This document shows positions 35,436-43,888 of a DNA stretch of 64,000 nucleotides, in pieces. The notes under the pieces were generated by a model, which ran no database searches, was not told where the DNA came from, and saw nothing but the letters and a program-made list of their open reading frames with translations. The translations under genes and the position numbers were made by a program. The stretch comes from Lentilactobacillus raoultii (GTDB lineage Bacteria; Bacillota; Bacilli; Lactobacillales; Lactobacillaceae): NCBI RefSeq assembly GCF_900411375.1, contig NZ_LS422981.1, forward strand, positions 51,437-115,436. The letters are read 5' to 3'. Within the stretch, counting starts at the first letter, position 1. Each line of letters begins with the position of its first letter.

Positions 35436-36341
35436 ATGACACTTAATTTTAAAAAATTAGCTGGCTTGTTCATGGGGGCACTTGCTGCATTTACCATTTG
35501 CACAACAGTCAGCGCCAGCAAAACCAAGATCGCCGATGTTTCTCAATACCAAGGAAACATTAACTGGAAAAAAGCGGCTAAAGATCTAAAATACGCCATC
35601 ATCCGTGTCCAACACGGTGACACTGGCGATGCTGATTTTCGAATCGATTCAAAACGAAACGTTAACGCAAACGGCGCCAAAAAATACGGCATTCCGTTTG
35701 GCCAATATGGTTACGCAGAATTTAGCAGCGTTGCCGACGCCAAGAAAGAGGCCCGCGATTTTTACAAGCGGTCCAACGCCGGTGCCCGTTTCTACGTACT
35801 CGATAATGAACACCGAAAAGGGAGTGGCTCCGAGCAATCATACGTCAACGCTTGGTTGAGTCAAATGAGAAAATTAACCAACAAACCGTTAGTTTATTAT
35901 TCATACGATAACTACGTTGCCGTTCATAAAATCAATTACTCCAAGTTCGATGGTTCTTGGATTGCCAACTACTCGAAAAAGCCGACTGCTTCAGCTGATC
36001 TTTGGCAATACACCTCAAAGGGTCGGGTCAGCGGTATCAGCGGCAACGTTGATTTAAGTAAAGCTCTGAAACCGTCTGTAGTGAACTCATGGTTTAAGGC
36101 AGCTTCAGCTGATGTGGCCAAGCCAACGTACTTCACGTCCTTGCCATCATCTAAAAAAGTGACCACTACTCGTAACATTTATGAATATCGAGACGTTAAT
36201 TTTAAAAAGCGCGTGACTAAACTCACAGCCGGTAAAAAATTGACTGTTAAAAAGATCGCCCGCTCAACTAACGGCGCCTACCGGTTTCAATTAACCAACG
36301 GAAACTATATTACTGCTAATAAAGCATATATTTCCGATTAG
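35436..36341 (+). CDS. Secreted GH25 muramidase (lysozyme)
   Basis: 301 residues with a signal peptide (cleavage near TVSASKT, residue 28). The GH25 barrel (about 30-215) starts KIADVSQYQGNINW and has the acidic residues in IADVSQYQG, FYVLDNEH and the late GNVDLSKAL. The C-terminal 75 residues (TTTRNIYEYRDVNFKKRVTKLTAGKKL...) form a small SH3-like or DUF5776-type wall-binding domain. It cleaves the glycan chain of peptidoglycan outside the cell. It is followed by an NlpC/P60 gene with a similar upstream palindrome. Confidence 0.9.
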   Translation: MTLNFKKLAGLFMGALAAFTICTTVSASKTKIADVSQYQGNINWKKAAKDLKYAIIRVQHGDTGDADFRIDSKRNVNANGAKKYGIPFGQYGYAEFSSVADAKKEARDFYKRSNAGARFYVLDNEHRKGSGSEQSYVNAWLSQMRKLTNKPLVYYSYDNYVAVHKINYSKFDGSWIANYSKKPTASADLWQYTSKGRVSGISGNVDLSKALKPSVVNSWFKAASADVAKPTYFTSLPSSKKVTTTRNIYEYRDVNFKKRVTKLTAGKKLTVKKIARSTNGAYRFQLTNGNYITANKAYISD

Positions 36342-36374
36342 CTCATTCATTTGAAAAAACACTCAGTATCACAC

Positions 36375-36390
36375 ACTGTCATAAGACAGT
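36375..36390. promoter_or_regulatory. Palindrome upstream of the NlpC/P60 gene
   Basis: ACTGTCATAAGACAGT; its reverse complement ACTGTCTTATGACAGT aligns with the GH25 palindrome as ACWGTCTTNNGACWGT. It could also be a weak terminator hairpin for the GH25 gene. Confidence 0.45.
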
Positions 36391-36601
36391 TTCTCAAACA
36401 CTTATTTATAGAGGGGAATTATTATCGTGTCTCATTGCCATAGAAATATCAAATCAGTTTTAAAACCACTTTTGTTTGTTGTTGCACTATTCAGCTTTGC
36501 AGTCACTGCACTGTCATTTGCTCAAGCAGCCAATGCCGCCAGCACGGATAAGCCTCACTACTCAGCTGTTTATAAAGAAGCTAAAAAACACTTGGGGACT
36601 A

Positions 36602-36849
36602 GTGTAACGTATCTTTGAAAAGCTAAATTATTGTGATAATCGTCGTTTCTTGATATGCTGGGGAAAAAGTTAAAGGAATGATCATCGATGCGCCCCATTA
36701 AATATCAGATTACCCTGACCGATGCGAAAAAAGCGATTCATTGGCAGTTCACAACCGCGGATGCCCGCATTAAATTGCGCTCCTTGTATCCCGATATTAC
36801 GCTCGTAACTGATTAGTAAATTTTTAAGTATATCAAAGATACGTTACAC
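36602..36849 (+). mobile_element. 248-bp IS630-derived non-autonomous element
   Basis: Perfect 17-bp terminal inverted repeats (GTGTAACGTATCTTTGA at the left). TA is duplicated at 36600-36601 and 36850-36851 inside CTAG, the preferred target of IS630. The interior (36688-36816) encodes 42 residues, MRPIKYQITLTDAKKA joined to IHWQFTTADARIKLRSLYP. This looks like the two ends of a transposase fused after internal deletion. The right half is identical to bases 1-124 of the window, so movement was recent or copies are being homogenised. Confidence 0.85.
36688..36816 (+). pseudogene. Internally deleted transposase ORF in the 248-bp element
   Basis: A 42-residue ORF with AAAGGA upstream. The N-terminal ITLTDA and the C-terminal QFTTADARIKLRSLYP resemble the start and end of IS630-type transposases. 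No DDE residues remain, so it cannot be a functional transposase. Confidence 0.55.
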
Positions 36850-37188
36850 TAGTTACGTTTACGGTGCTGTCGGCCCAACCCACTTTGATTGTTCCGGCTT
36901 TACCCAATACGTTTACAAAAAGTCAATCGGCAAAAACTTGCCAAGAACCGCTCAGGCTCAATACAACGGTACCAAGAAAATTTCTAAAAAGAACATTCAA
37001 AAGGGTGATTTGGTTTACTTTGGCTCCAGCAAGTCAAGTATTTCCCACGTAGGTATGTATATCGGCAACGGCCGGATGATTGATTCTCAAAATCGTGGTG
37101 TCGTTACTGAACAAGTTTACGCACCTTGGTGGCACGTTGTTGGTTTTTCACACCCAACCGACTTATCTTACTAAATTGTTTATATACT

Positions 37189-37226
37189 AAAGAGCAGACC
37201 TTCAAATCATGAAAGTCTGCTCTTTT
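37189..37226 (+). terminator. Terminator of the NlpC/P60 gene
   Basis: AAAGAGCAGAC pairs with GTCTGCTCTTT, extended inwards by TTCA/TGAA; followed by TTTAATTTG. Confidence 0.85.
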
Positions 37227-37289
37227 AATTTGCACATTTTTCTGAATTCTTGGGTGTGAGCGATTTTAGAACCTTGGTTTTAGTGGATG

Positions 37290-37560
37290 AAGCGCTGGGC
37301 TACACTAACTTTCCTAGGACAGCTCCTTCAAGCAGACTTCTACATGTAGGAGATTAATTTTAAAAATCCAGGAACGGGATTCCCAAAATTAACGTCCTAC
37401 ATTCCGAAGTCTAACCGCTTGAATCCGCTCACTTTCTTAGGACAGCTGCCAAAAGCAACACCACTCCTGATAAGAGATCAATCTGGAAAATCCAAACCCA
37501 GGATTTCCCAGATTGACGTCTTATCATCCGGGTGTTAACCGCTTTTGTTCGCTCACTATC
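37290..37560. repeat. Interspersed hairpin repeat, two tandem copies (B and C)
   Basis: Copy B (about 37300-37440) and copy C (about 37435-37560) share CTTAGGACAGCT/CCTAGGACAGCT, AATCCA...GGATTCCC and CTAACCGCTTGAATCCGCTCACT with each other and with copy A at 7976-8135. Copy C and copy A share AAGAGATCAATCTG and ATCCGGGTGTTAACCGC exactly. Each forms an imperfect stem. The tract fills the gap between the NlpC/P60 terminator and the OsmC stop codon. Confidence 0.75.
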
Positions 37561-37986
37561 TTAAAAACTAAACTTATCCACCACTTCAAACGTGACGTTT
37601 TCATTTGCCTTTAATAATTTAGCAACCGGACACTGGTCCAATGCTTCCGTAACCATTTGCTTGCCCTGCTCATCATCCAACTTGTTAAAGAAGATTTCGC
37701 AGCGCACGATAAACTTATAGCCCTTCGTATCCTTAACAATATCAACACCCGTGTGAATAATGCTGTCTGGTTCAAGCTTGTGCTGACGTTCAACAATTCC
37801 AATCGTCGCGTTAAAACAAGTACTCAACGCAAACCCGATAAATTGTTCAGGATTGGTGCCTGGGCTGTTTAGTAATGAGCTGCTGACACCCAAGGCTAAA
37901 CCTTCGTTGCCATGAACATAACTTTGACCAGTTAATCCATGTTCGTTAACAACTTCAGTATGATAAAGTGATCCATCTACTGCCAT
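37561..37986 (-). CDS. OsmC/Ohr-family peroxiredoxin
   Basis: 141 residues. It carries the two-cysteine pattern of OsmC/Ohr proteins: Cys in FALSTCFNATIG (about residue 57) and Cys in ALDQCPVAKLLKANENV (about residue 120). It reduces organic hydroperoxides in the cytoplasm, usually with lipoyl or low-molecular thiols. Ribosome binding site GGAGGG. Monocistronic, with the tandem repeats downstream. Confidence 0.9.
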   Translation of the reverse strand: MAVDGSLYHTEVVNEHGLTGQSYVHGNEGLALGVSSSLLNSPGTNPEQFIGFALSTCFNATIGIVERQHKLEPDSIIHTGVDIVKDTKGYKFIVRCEIFFNKLDDEQGKQMVTEALDQCPVAKLLKANENVTFEVVDKFSF

Positions 37987-38246
37987 CTTAAAATCCCTCC
38001 AATAGATATAACCATGCTAACCAATTATCAAACCACAAAGTAACCCCTTTTGAGTCTTTCATGAGTCACTTCAGGTATCTACACAACTTAATCTTATGTT
38101 ATTTAGAAATGGAAGTCCATCAAACAGCACCATAAATGATGGCGCTTGCATAAGCCTGTTTTGCTCTTCAGCTAAATTGAAGAGATGCGTTTTGAAGTGA
38201 ACTTTGCTAAACTAATTATTAGAACTTCATTAGCGGGGGGATTGCT

Positions 38247-39440
38247 GTGAACGAAATTAAACTGAAATGGCTGATGATTGGAGAACTTCTAAGCAGCATT
38301 GGCATGAGCTTTATTTGGCCGCTAACCAGTGTCTATCTACATAACCGTTTGAACGTGTCATTGTCAATCATTGGGATTGTCCTTTTATTCAACTCGTTAG
38401 CCAGCGTTCTTGGCAGTTATCTCGCCGGTTATTTGTATGATCGTCAAAACCCATATCACCTCATCATTGGTGGCATTAGTGGTGCGACAATGACACTGCT
38501 TGGCCTCACCTTTTTTCACGGCTGGCCGATCTTTGGGTTTTGGTTATTTGCCAATGGCTTTACTTCGGGCTGGAACCTCACGCTGGTTAATTCAATTGGA
38601 ACCAGCATCACCACCGTCGACAGCCGTTACGTCTTTAACATGCTTTATTTCTCACAAAATTTAGGCGTCGTCATCGGCACATCACTGGTGGGGTTTATTT
38701 ACAACATTAGCATCACCCTTCTTTTTTCGATTGCTGCCGGACTATTTTTGCTCTTGTTACTGGTTGCTGTTATTAATTATCGGCCAGCTGCTGAAATCCA
38801 TCGTCAAAGAAGCAGTCATCACTACCAATCGATGCAACACCGCCACCCTCTACCGACATCAAATAAATTAATATTGATTGCGTTTTTTATCTCACTGCTA
38901 ATTATTTGGACCATGTATCAGCAGTGGGTCTCAAACCTCTCCGTCTACATGACAACCTTAGGCATCCCTTTGAAAAATTACTCATTTTTGTGGACAATTA
39001 ACGCCGGCTTGATCGTCGTCATCCAACTGATGATTAATTGGCTGGCTCACTACCACCAACATTTAATCATTCAAATTTTGTTTGGGATTTCCATGATTGC
39101 CCTATCCTTTGGCGTGCTAATCCTGGCCAAGAGCTATGGCTACTTCATTATTTCAATGATCATTTTAACGATTGGTGAAGCCACAACCTTTCCCGCAATT
39201 CCAGCTTTGGTCAATGCTTTGACCCCTGCACAAACGAAAGGCCGCTACCAAGGGCTGTTAAATGCCTGGTCATCGACGGGACGCGCACTGGGACCATTGT
39301 TTGGCGGCATCATGATTGAGTGGCATTCCTATACCTTTTTATTTCTGACAGCCGCGTTGACCATTTTAATTGTCTGGTTGGGAATAGGACTACTTTGGTG
39401 GTCAATCAGCCATCGCTTAACAATTTACCACTCAGCCTAA
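38247..39440 (+). CDS. MFS transporter (drug-efflux-like)
   Basis: 397 residues with twelve predicted membrane segments. Motif A-type loop YLAGYLYDRQNPYHL lies after segment 2 and a second LTPAQTKGRYQGLLNAWSSTGRALGPLFGG in the second half, as in the TetA/YajR-like efflux group. GTG start with GGGGGG six bases upstream. Alone, with a strong bidirectional terminator behind it. Substrate unknown. Confidence 0.8.
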   Translation: MNEIKLKWLMIGELLSSIGMSFIWPLTSVYLHNRLNVSLSIIGIVLLFNSLASVLGSYLAGYLYDRQNPYHLIIGGISGATMTLLGLTFFHGWPIFGFWLFANGFTSGWNLTLVNSIGTSITTVDSRYVFNMLYFSQNLGVVIGTSLVGFIYNISITLLFSIAAGLFLLLLLVAVINYRPAAEIHRQRSSHHYQSMQHRHPLPTSNKLILIAFFISLLIIWTMYQQWVSNLSVYMTTLGIPLKNYSFLWTINAGLIVVIQLMINWLAHYHQHLIIQILFGISMIALSFGVLILAKSYGYFIISMIILTIGEATTFPAIPALVNALTPAQTKGRYQGLLNAWSSTGRALGPLFGGIMIEWHSYTFLFLTAALTILIVWLGIGLLWWSISHRLTIYHSA

Positions 39441-39463
39441 TTTTGACTCATCCGACTACAATC

Positions 39464-39510
39464 AAAAAATCGTGAAAGCCAAGTCATAAACTTGATTTTC
39501 ACGATTTTTT
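39464..39510. terminator. Bidirectional terminator between MFS and permease genes
   Basis: AAAAAATCGTGAAA (39464-39477) pairs exactly with TTTCACGATTTTTT (39497-39510). Confidence 0.85.
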
Positions 39511-39536
39511 GTTTTATCAATATTCACTTTTAACAA

Positions 39537-40946
39537 TTAGTCGCGAGCCCGACTAATCTTACTGTGCCGAATCCCATAACTAAAGTACAGGATTAAGCCA
39601 ATCACAAACCAGATGCTTGAGGCCACCCAGGTTTCCGTTGGCAGCTGCGACAACATATACAAGCAAAGCAGTGCCGAAATAATTGGAAAGACCGGATAAC
39701 CCGGAACCTGATAACCGTGGTTGTTTTGAATTTCTTTATTGTGACGTAGCGGAATAATCCCAAATGAGACAAATAGGAAGGCAATCAATGTCCCGATATT
39801 AACCAAGTTGGTCAACTGATCCAAAGGAATAAAGCCGCCCATAATGGCAATGATGACAGTCACCATCATTAAACTGTTGCTGGGATTGCCTCGTTTATCA
39901 AGCTTACCCAAAAAATGTGGCAGTAAGCCATCCCGGCCGATCGAATAGATCAACCTTGACGAACTGTAAATCATTGTGACCATCATGGTAAACATCCCGG
40001 CCAACGCCCCGATGGAAATGATCCCGGCTACCCAATTCAAACGCACAAATTGTAACGCAAAGGCTACCGGATCGGCAACGTTTAATTTGGTATAGGACAC
40101 CATGCCGGTTAGAACAATTGAAACACCAACATAAAGAATGGTGGCAACAATTAAAGTCCCAATGATTCCCACCGGCATATTTTTCTTAGGATTCTTCACT
40201 TCGGCAGCCGAACTGGAAACTGCATCAAAGCCCAAATAGGCAAAGAAAACCGCCGCCGCGCCGCCAAAGACACCACCTTTACTGCTACTCCAGCCGTAAG
40301 GTAAAAACGGATGCCAGTTAGTCGGCTTAACGTAAAACAGTCCAACCACAATGAACAACAGGATAATCCCAATCTTAACAAACACGATCGTATTGTTAAC
40401 CCGGACCGAAGACCGCATCCCGTGGCTCAGCATCCATGAAATCAATAACACAATAATGATGGCAATCACATTCCCGTATGTCCCGGCAGCTGGGTCAAGC
40501 GGTCCTGAAATAACCTTGGGAAAATTAATATGAAATCCCTTTAAAAAAGATTGGAAATAAGCGCCCCAAGCACTTGAAACAGCTGCCACCGCCAGGACGT
40601 ATTCCAAAATTAATGCCCAACCGAGCACCCAACCGATAATTTCACCGAAAACCAAGTTGCCATAAGAATAGGCACTTCCGGCTACCGGTAACGCTGATGC
40701 AAACTCAGCATAGCACATGGCCGAAGTAGAACACACAACAGCCGCAAAAATAAAGGATAGGATAATACCGGGCCCTGCTTTAGTCGCAGCCACCGTTCCT
40801 GGTAGAATGAAGATCCCAGTTCCGATAACGGCCCCAATTCCAAGAGAAATTAAATCAAGTGCCGACATTGTTTTAATAAACTTTTTATCGGTTTCAAGGT
40901 ATCGATCCAATTGCTCCCGTTGGAAAATTCTTGAACCTAATGACAT
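39537..40946 (-). CDS. APC-family amino acid permease (cationic amino acid type)
   Basis: About 469 residues, twelve membrane segments. The N-terminal LDLISLGIGAVIGTGIFILPG holds the G-I-G-T-G-I substrate-binding break of APC carriers, and FFAYLGFDAVSSSAAEVKNPKKNMPVGI is the YfnA/CAT consensus. The start is MSLGSRIF (40946), ten bases after GGAGG; the longer frame has no ribosome binding site. A structured element with terminator-like hairpins lies 100-230 bases upstream and could attenuate it. Specific amino acid not known. Confidence 0.87.
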   Translation of the reverse strand: MSLGSRIFQREQLDRYLETDKKFIKTMSALDLISLGIGAVIGTGIFILPGTVAATKAGPGIILSFIFAAVVCSTSAMCYAEFASALPVAGSAYSYGNLVFGEIIGWVLGWALILEYVLAVAAVSSAWGAYFQSFLKGFHINFPKVISGPLDPAAGTYGNVIAIIIVLLISWMLSHGMRSSVRVNNTIVFVKIGIILLFIVVGLFYVKPTNWHPFLPYGWSSSKGGVFGGAAAVFFAYLGFDAVSSSAAEVKNPKKNMPVGIIGTLIVATILYVGVSIVLTGMVSYTKLNVADPVAFALQFVRLNWVAGIISIGALAGMFTMMVTMIYSSSRLIYSIGRDGLLPHFLGKLDKRGNPSNSLMMVTVIIAIMGGFIPLDQLTNLVNIGTLIAFLFVSFGIIPLRHNKEIQNNHGYQVPGYPVFPIISALLCLYMLSQLPTETWVASSIWFVIGLILYFSYGIRHSKISRARD

Positions 40947-41049
40947 AAGTATGTAGCCTCCAAATAATATTAGCAATTCATTAGAATTATTATTCTATTT
41001 TAACTTTTTAATCACTAAAAATCAATTTGAAGAGAAATTACTGTAGCAA

Positions 41050-41180
41050 TAACTAAAAAGCCGCCCTGCCATAACTTGGACCAGTTACAGGACGACTTAA
41101 TAAATTGTTTTTTAGTAACTGCCACCGCCTTTAAAGCGGTCTGCACCAGAGGATCTGTATTCGCGGATCCTCTTTCTTTT
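41050..41180 (-). ncRNA. Structured element upstream of the permease gene (possible attenuator)
   Basis: On the minus strand, in order: hairpin AGAGGATC/GATCCTCT (41173-41148), hairpin ACCGC/GCGGT (about 41140-41124), the word CAGTTAC (41121-41115), then a terminator GTCGTCCTG...CAGGGCGGC (41096-41060) with all positions pairing when G-U is allowed, followed by TTTTTAG. GTAACTG (41088-41082) inside the terminator stem is complementary to CAGTTAC, so an alternative structure is possible. The plus strand also has a good terminator (AGAGGATC...GATCCTCTTTCTTTT), so orientation is not certain. I do not recognise a known riboswitch class. Confidence 0.45.
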
Positions 41181-41232
41181 ACCTATATTGTATCAGATTC
41201 AAAATCCAGCTAATATTGGTTGTCAACAACGA

Positions 41233-42594
41233 CTATTCAGTCGGCTGATGATTCTTTAATGCCCCACGTTCTCGAGTTACTGGGATGCTGATTTGAAAGA
41301 TCGCCCCATGAGGATAATTGTCACGCACCTCAATTTTGCCACGATGTTGTTGAATGATAAATTTGGCAATTGCCAATCCTAAGCCATTCCCCCCAGTTTT
41401 GGCATTTCGTGATTGATCAACCCGGTAAAAACGTTCAAAGACTTGCCCCTTGTCCTTGTCTGGAATGCCAGAACCAGTGTCACTTACCGATATCAGTAGT
41501 CGACCATGTAATCGCTTGATTATCACTTCAATAGTGCCACCCGTTGGCGTATATTTTAACGCATTATCTAATAGAATGACCAAGGCTTGACGCATCAATT
41601 CCGGATCAAAAACGACCTTACCGGAAACTCGAACATCCTTCTGAAGTATTTTATGTTGGCTTTCGGCTAACGGTTGATATATTTTGAAAATTCGATTAGC
41701 CCAATCAGCGATTTCAACTGACTTAGGTTGCAGTTGAATAATGTTGGCATCCCCCCGCGACAACATTAACAACCGCTTAATAAGTGTCTGCATCTGGTTA
41801 ACTTCATCCAAAGTAGTTGAAATGCTGGCCGCTTCATCCAAGATCCGTTTCTTCGGTCGAGTCAGTAAATACTCCATCTGATTTTGAATCACGGTAATCG
41901 GCGTCCTTAATTCATGAGCCGCGTCGGCACTAAATTCGCGCTGTTTCTTCCACGACACTAAAATTGGTTTCATGCTTAAACGGGATAAAATATAGGCAAT
42001 TGCGATTGCCAACGCCCAAAAGAGCAGTAAGGTCATAAACAAAGATTTCTTAAAACTTTCAACTGCTAACAAGTCCGCATCGATATTTTGAAGAATTAGG
42101 ACATATTTCCCCGAATAAACGGTATTGGTATTGGTAGCGGGAACTTTGATTAACAACGTCATGAAGTAATGATTGGACTGCTTAGTCCCAAACCGGGTGG
42201 TGATGACCAAGCCCTTTACTTTATTCAGATTTCTTTTTACCAATTTAATCCCTTGAAAAGCATTAAAAGCGCCCCGACCAATCATCCCGGAATTAATGAT
42301 GTGGCCGTTTTTATCAAAAGCCAACGCATTGGTTCGAAAAGTGGCGTTATTAGTTGGCGGCGGTGTCGAACGGGGCCGATAGGGATGAATCTGATCGCCA
42401 GCCGCCTTGGCCTTTGCCTGACTCCTAAGAATCTCCGTTTTTTGGCCATACAAACCTGAATTAATATTTTTATCAATTGATTCTTTAAACGATAAGTAAA
42501 TAATACCGCCTAAAATTGCAAAAAGCGCCGTAAAACTAACCAATTCATTGATGAAAAATTTAATCCACTGTTTTTTTGTTGCATCCTGAGCCAT
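41233..42594 (-). CDS. Orphan sensor histidine kinase
   Basis: 453 residues. Membrane helix 1 (about 18-36), an extracytoplasmic sensor (37-184), helix 2 (185-204), then the phosphoacceptor H-box SADAAHELRTPITVI (His about 227), N-box LVILLDNALKYTPTGG, G1 DTGSGI and G2 GGNGLGLAI. All kinase motifs are intact. No response regulator gene is adjacent on either side, which is unusual for this class. Upstream 42595-42926 holds only a hairpin and a remnant-like tract. Confidence 0.88.
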   Translation of the reverse strand: MAQDATKKQWIKFFINELVSFTALFAILGGIIYLSFKESIDKNINSGLYGQKTEILRSQAKAKAAGDQIHPYRPRSTPPPTNNATFRTNALAFDKNGHIINSGMIGRGAFNAFQGIKLVKRNLNKVKGLVITTRFGTKQSNHYFMTLLIKVPATNTNTVYSGKYVLILQNIDADLLAVESFKKSLFMTLLLFWALAIAIAYILSRLSMKPILVSWKKQREFSADAAHELRTPITVIQNQMEYLLTRPKKRILDEAASISTTLDEVNQMQTLIKRLLMLSRGDANIIQLQPKSVEIADWANRIFKIYQPLAESQHKILQKDVRVSGKVVFDPELMRQALVILLDNALKYTPTGGTIEVIIKRLHGRLLISVSDTGSGIPDKDKGQVFERFYRVDQSRNAKTGGNGLGLAIAKFIIQQHRGKIEVRDNYPHGAIFQISIPVTRERGALKNHQPTE

Positions 42595-42714
42595 TTCTAG
42601 TTAAAGTCCCCCATAAGTCGCCGTTACACGCCAATTTTTTATTAAGTCAAGTTATTCTATCAGGGGAATCTTAAATCAAACTTAACGGCTAGCTTGCTTT
42701 AACCTGCCAATAAC

Positions 42715-42749
42715 AAAAGCCTTGCTAAATCAATGATTAGCAAGGTTTT
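42715..42749. terminator. Hairpin terminator upstream of the kinase gene
   Basis: AAAAGCCTTGCTAA (42715-42728) pairs with TTAGCAAGGTTTT (42737-42749). It probably ends the HicAB transcript on the minus strand. Between it and hicB is a tract with the direct repeat GGGCACCAAAAGGGCACC (42850 region), seen near phage integrase ends in lactobacilli, but without a gene. Confidence 0.65.
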
Positions 42750-42926
42750 AAGGTGAACTACTATCTTTTAGTAAGAAGGGTACAGGATTTGAAGTGTAGC
42801 CGCCCCTTGCTGATATCAAGCGTTTTTTTATTACCGAATAGGGCCAGGGCACCAAAAGGGCACCAACATTTACCAAGATAAAATCAATTTTTTATAGGCA
42901 ATCCCAGGCGGGGGTACATACAATTT

Positions 42927-43322
42927 TTATTCATGTAATCTTTCCCTTAAAGCGTCTGTTAAAACCTCGCTAAAATTAATACCGGCTTTTTGAGCTTCCT
43001 CATTTAAGTCAGCAGGAATTGTGGTGTTCTTCCTAATGGTGGGTTTTCTAATCTTACGTTTTGCTTCTTCCAAATCAACAGCAATTAGCACTACGTACTG
43101 ATCCTTACTTAGTTTAACGTCTTTAACCGAACTAGCTTTAGGCAAATTGCCACGACTAACCAGAGCCAATCCCAAGGCATCATTCGCATAGTATGCTGCT
43201 TCTTCCTCATTTCGACCATAAGTAATGGCCTCAGGTACATCAGGAAATGTAACGTTAATCGCATCGACTTTTGTATCAGGTTCAAATATTGCTGGATAGA
43301 CTACTGTATCTTTTTTTGCCAT
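42927..43322 (-). CDS. hicB: HicB-family antitoxin
   Basis: 131 residues. The N-terminal partial RNase-H-like fold (VYPAIFEPDTKVDAINVTFPDVPEAITYGRNEEEAAYYANDALGLAL) is the HicB core. The C-terminal part (TIPADLNEEAQKAGINFSEVLTDALRERL) is a ribbon-helix-helix-type DNA-binding domain. It neutralises HicA and represses the operon. It lies 48 bases behind hicA. Both are complete. Confidence 0.88.
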   Translation of the reverse strand: MAKKDTVVYPAIFEPDTKVDAINVTFPDVPEAITYGRNEEEAAYYANDALGLALVSRGNLPKASSVKDVKLSKDQYVVLIAVDLEEAKRKIRKPTIRKNTTIPADLNEEAQKAGINFSEVLTDALRERLHE

Positions 43323-43370
43323 GATATCCCTTCCTTTTTTACGGTCATAAGATATGCCAAAGCGGCGGGG

Positions 43371-43556
43371 CTATTTGAGCCCTGCTTGCTTTAGTATTGA
43401 TTTCTCAGTTCCAATCGGCATATCTCCTGGGTGGAAAGGAATAATAACATAATGTCCTTTGCCATCTGTGTAATGCCTGTGAGAACCAGTTTGGTGAGTC
43501 AAGTGAAACCCGTTTTTTAAAACCAGCTTCTCAATTTTCCTCGCCGTTGTTGGCAT
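43371..43556 (-). CDS. hicA: HicA-family mRNA interferase toxin
   Basis: 61 residues with the dsRBD-like fold: TTARKIEKLVLKNGFHLTHQTGSHRHYTDGKGHYVIIPFHPGDMPIGTEKSILKQAGL. The catalytic His is in GSHRHY. The start is MPTTARK (43556); the longer frame begins within the operator. In HicAB systems the toxin cleaves mRNA. Toxin first, then antitoxin, is the usual order. Confidence 0.88.
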   Translation of the reverse strand: MPTTARKIEKLVLKNGFHLTHQTGSHRHYTDGKGHYVIIPFHPGDMPIGTEKSILKQAGLK

Positions 43557-43593
43557 ATCTTGCTCATCTCCCTTACAGTTATTATAATACATC

Positions 43594-43625
43594 ATATGCG
43601 TCAACAAGTCAACACGCATATGCGT
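43594..43625. promoter_or_regulatory. hicAB operator
   Basis: A perfect 12-bp palindrome ACGCATATGCGT (43614-43625) and a half site ATATGCG (43594-43600) lie upstream of hicA. Ribbon-helix-helix HicB proteins usually bind such palindromes for autorepression. Confidence 0.65.
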
Positions 43626-43813
43626 ATTTATTTAGAAATCCATTAAGAAATTTTTGCCAATTTTGAGAGTCGTAAAAAAAGATTGCTTGGAGGATATTCT
43701 TTTTCATATCATCATTTTACGGGAAGCATGACGTAATAAAAAGCATGATGATCGTTAGCAGTTCAACGGTTATCATGCCCTAGAATTTTATAATCCCTTA
43801 TGCGTGTTAAAAA

Positions 43814-43846
43814 AGAAGCCCGGATTTTCAAGTTATCCGAGCTTCT
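43814..43846 (-). terminator. Terminator of the HesB-like gene
   Basis: AGAAGCCCGGAT pairs with ATCCGAGCTTCT (one mismatch); the minus strand continues TTTTTTAAC. A second hairpin with GCATGAT/ATCATGC arms lies at about 43745-43780. Confidence 0.75.
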
Positions 43847-43888
43847 ATCAAGTTAAGTGAAACTTATTTCATTGCTTTTTAGATTGTT

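Larger units (their letters stand above)
36427..37174 (+). pseudogene. NlpC/P60 peptidoglycan hydrolase gene split by a short element
   Basis: The 5' part (GTG 36427) encodes a signal peptide (core LLFVVALFSFAVTALSFA, end ANAAS) and HYSAVYKEAKKHLGTS, then runs into the inserted element and stops at 36618. After the element the frame resumes as YVYGAVGPTHFDCSGFTQYVY (catalytic Cys) and ISHVGMYIGNGRMID (catalytic His), ending at 37174. Removing the 248-bp element and one TA restores an open frame of about 165 residues with HLGTSYVYGAVGP across the joint. Such enzymes cut D-Glu/meso-Dpm or related stem-peptide bonds. As it stands the enzyme is inactive. Confidence 0.9.

Noticed and set aside
42840-42870. 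Direct repeat GGGCACC near the hicB side, reminiscent of a phage integrase end or attachment site
   Set aside because: Only two short repeats, no integrase gene, no duplicated attachment core and no tRNA nearby. Mentioned only as context.
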